Source: Novosphingobium sp. PhB57
GTDB lineage: Bacteria; Pseudomonadota; Alphaproteobacteria; Sphingomonadales; Sphingomonadaceae
Assembly: GCF_004342985.1 (NCBI RefSeq)
Contig: NZ_SMBO01000011.1
Location: 1 to 64,000 of the forward strand
Reading direction: 5' to 3'
Length of the DNA stretch: 64,000 nucleotides
Position numbers and translations under genes: made by a program. The notes below the pieces were generated by a model, which did no database searches, was not told the DNA's origin, and saw only the letters and a list, made by a program, of their open reading frames with translations. Position 1 is the first letter of the stretch. Each line of letters starts with the position of its first letter. Positions 62,996-64,000 of this stretch are shown here, one piece after another.

Positions 62996-63541
62996 CTCGC
63001 CATTGCCGACCGGTACGTTGAAACCGACGCCGGGATTCTGACCGCCGCCGAAGTTCTGCGGGATGGCGGCAAGCACTTCGGGCAGGCTCGTGTGCCCGCT
63101 ATCGTCAATTTGCCGGCGGTTCAGCGTGATCACTTGGGAAGCCAGTGGCGCTCCCGCGATGCGCGAACCCGTTACGACGATCTCGGCGCTTTTCAGCGAG
63201 GATTTCCCCGCCTCGTCGCTCGCCTCCGGTCGCCCCCCGATGATGATGGCATCCTTTCGGTATTCAATCTTCAGTCCGGAGCCAGAGAGCAGTCGACGCA
63301 CTGCTTCGTCCGCGCTGTACGCCCCCTGGAGGCGGGGAGCACGCCGGCCGATGACGGCTTCCGAACTGAAGATTATTTCGCGACCCGAAAGACGGCTGAC
63401 GGCTTGGAGCGCGTCGCCAAGCTCGCCGGCTTCGAGATTGTAGTTTTTTTTGTCAGATTGGGCGTAGGCGGCGGGTGCCGCGTAGAGCATGGATGCCAGG
63501 ATCGAGGCATCCATCAGATAAAGCCTTATTCTATTTTTCAT
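62996..63541 (-). pseudogene. STN-domain TonB receptor, cut by IS21
   Basis: Only the first 180 or so residues remain. They are a signal peptide (ASMLYAAPAAYAQ), an STN signalling domain (AGELGDALQAVSRLSGREIIF, in two parts) and the beginning of the plug (EIVVTGSRIAGAP, LPEVLAAIPQNFGG). The sequence stops at the IS21 end at 62996. The barrel is absent from the window. ATG at 63541 (MKNRIRLYL) is the likely start; upstream in-frame ATGs exist. With fecR upstream it was a signal-transducing receptor. Confidence 0.8.
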
Positions 63542-63635
63542 TATTCCCCCCTGTAGGGATCCAGTCATTTTGACTGGTCTTTGCAGGAGGCATCGCGGCA
63601 GCACGGATAACTACGGGGGAGGGACGAGATTTTTT

Positions 63636-64000
63636 TCAATCTCTTTTTCGCAAGGTCAATTCGCCGGCCGCTGTCCTATCGATTTCCAGCCCGAACAGCG
63701 CCGCGAGCCGGTCTGCTACCATTTCAGTGTCATCGATCCGAAAGCGGCCGCTGACGCGCAATTGACCGATCGAAGGGTTGGCGAAAAGGATGGTGTTTCC
63801 TGATGCCGCATGAGTTTGGGCAACTACCTCGGCAAGCGGCGTCCTATCGAATACCCGAGGTTCGTCATGCTTGAAGGAACTGTCGGCCAACTCTGACACT
63901 GTACCTGCCGGAGCAGCAAGGGGGCGTTCGTTCCCGATGCTGAATGCCACACTTTCGCCCGGTTCAAGGCGCGAGAAGGGCGCGATCGAACCGTCTGGTT
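63636..64000 (-). CDS. FecR-like anti-sigma regulator, partial
   Basis: The 3' part of a FecR-type gene that starts beyond the right edge. Residues visible include LEPGESVAFSIGNE and the C-terminal DUF4974/STN-like fold (FDRTPLAEVVAQ, GRFRIDD, ALFGLEI). FecR spans the inner membrane and relays signals from an STN receptor to an ECF sigma factor. The receptor gene directly downstream is truncated by IS21, so this relay has lost its input. The reading frame is open to base 64000. Confidence 0.8.
   Translation of the reverse strand, partial: PDGSIAPFSRLEPGESVAFSIGNERPLAAPAGTVSELADSSFKHDEPRVFDRTPLAEVVAQTHAASGNTILFANPSIGQLRVSGRFRIDDTEMVADRLAALFGLEIDRTAAGELTLRKRD

Noticed and set aside
1..64000. 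CRISPR arrays
   Set aside because: No regularly spaced short direct repeats were seen; the only repeats are the two REP-like elements and the IS21 ends.

Overview
The window looks like accessory DNA from a GC-rich alphaproteobacterium, most likely a sphingomonad (Sphingobium/Novosphingobium type). The evidence is several large TonB-dependent receptors, a FecR/STN-receptor pair, a LigJ-type aromatic hydratase, single-domain response regulators of the sphingomonad kind, and many insertion-sequence remnants. No rRNA, tRNA or CRISPR array was seen, and no replication gene was found, so chromosome and megaplasmid cannot be told apart.

Layout: (1) 1-11 kb is a defence island on the minus strand. 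It holds a decayed Fic gene, a DUF4297-like nuclease plus HerA helicase pair, and a complete Wadjet operon (jetABCD with translational overlaps), followed by a decayed PD-(D/E)XK remnant. (2) 12-16 kb carries a secreted formylglycine-type sulfatase and a zinc metallo-beta-lactamase-fold alkylsulfatase, preceded by a near-perfect 25-bp palindrome, then a short tyrosine recombinase. (3) 17.5-30.4 kb has a TonB receptor / lipoprotein hydrolase / PEBP-carboxylesterase operon, a lactonase-glutaredoxin-like pair, a second TonB receptor and a Tat-exported TolB-like propeller protein. (4) 30.5-41.5 kb has a LysR regulator with two DNA-binding domains, divergent from an eight-gene aromatic-acid operon: two dihydroxyphthalate-decarboxylase-like proteins, LigJ-like hydratase, amidohydrolase, MFS importer, LigB-type extradiol dioxygenase, HpaI-type aldolase and a ThDP enzyme. 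A strong terminator closes it. (5) 41.5-46.7 kb has an MFS exporter, then a gene graveyard (IS1182-like and IS5-like fragments, a frameshifted YhcG nuclease, a response regulator, a frameshifted AraC gene). (6) 47-52 kb is an EmrAB-type efflux operon with outer-membrane lipoprotein and a divergent AraC regulator. (7) 52.4-60.2 kb is a second defence island: a four-gene SIR2/SMC operon resembling Lamassu-Sir2 with an extra predicted nuclease gene, facing a REase-STAND NTPase with a broken companion gene. (8) 60.4-64 kb has an intact IS21-family element that has cut off a FecR-linked TonB receptor; fecR runs off the window.

How the parts work together (inference): the outer-membrane receptors, secreted sulfatases, esterase, hydrolase and lactonase could capture and trim conjugated or esterified substrates. 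The aromatic operon could then import and ring-cleave a carboxylated catechol or gallate-like acid, releasing central metabolites through the LigJ-like hydratase and the aldolase. The defence islands on either side share no obvious regulation with the catabolic block. The best candidates for something not well described are the four-gene SIR2/SMC operon (52457-57562) and the aromatic operon (32198-41483), including its double-headed LysR regulator.
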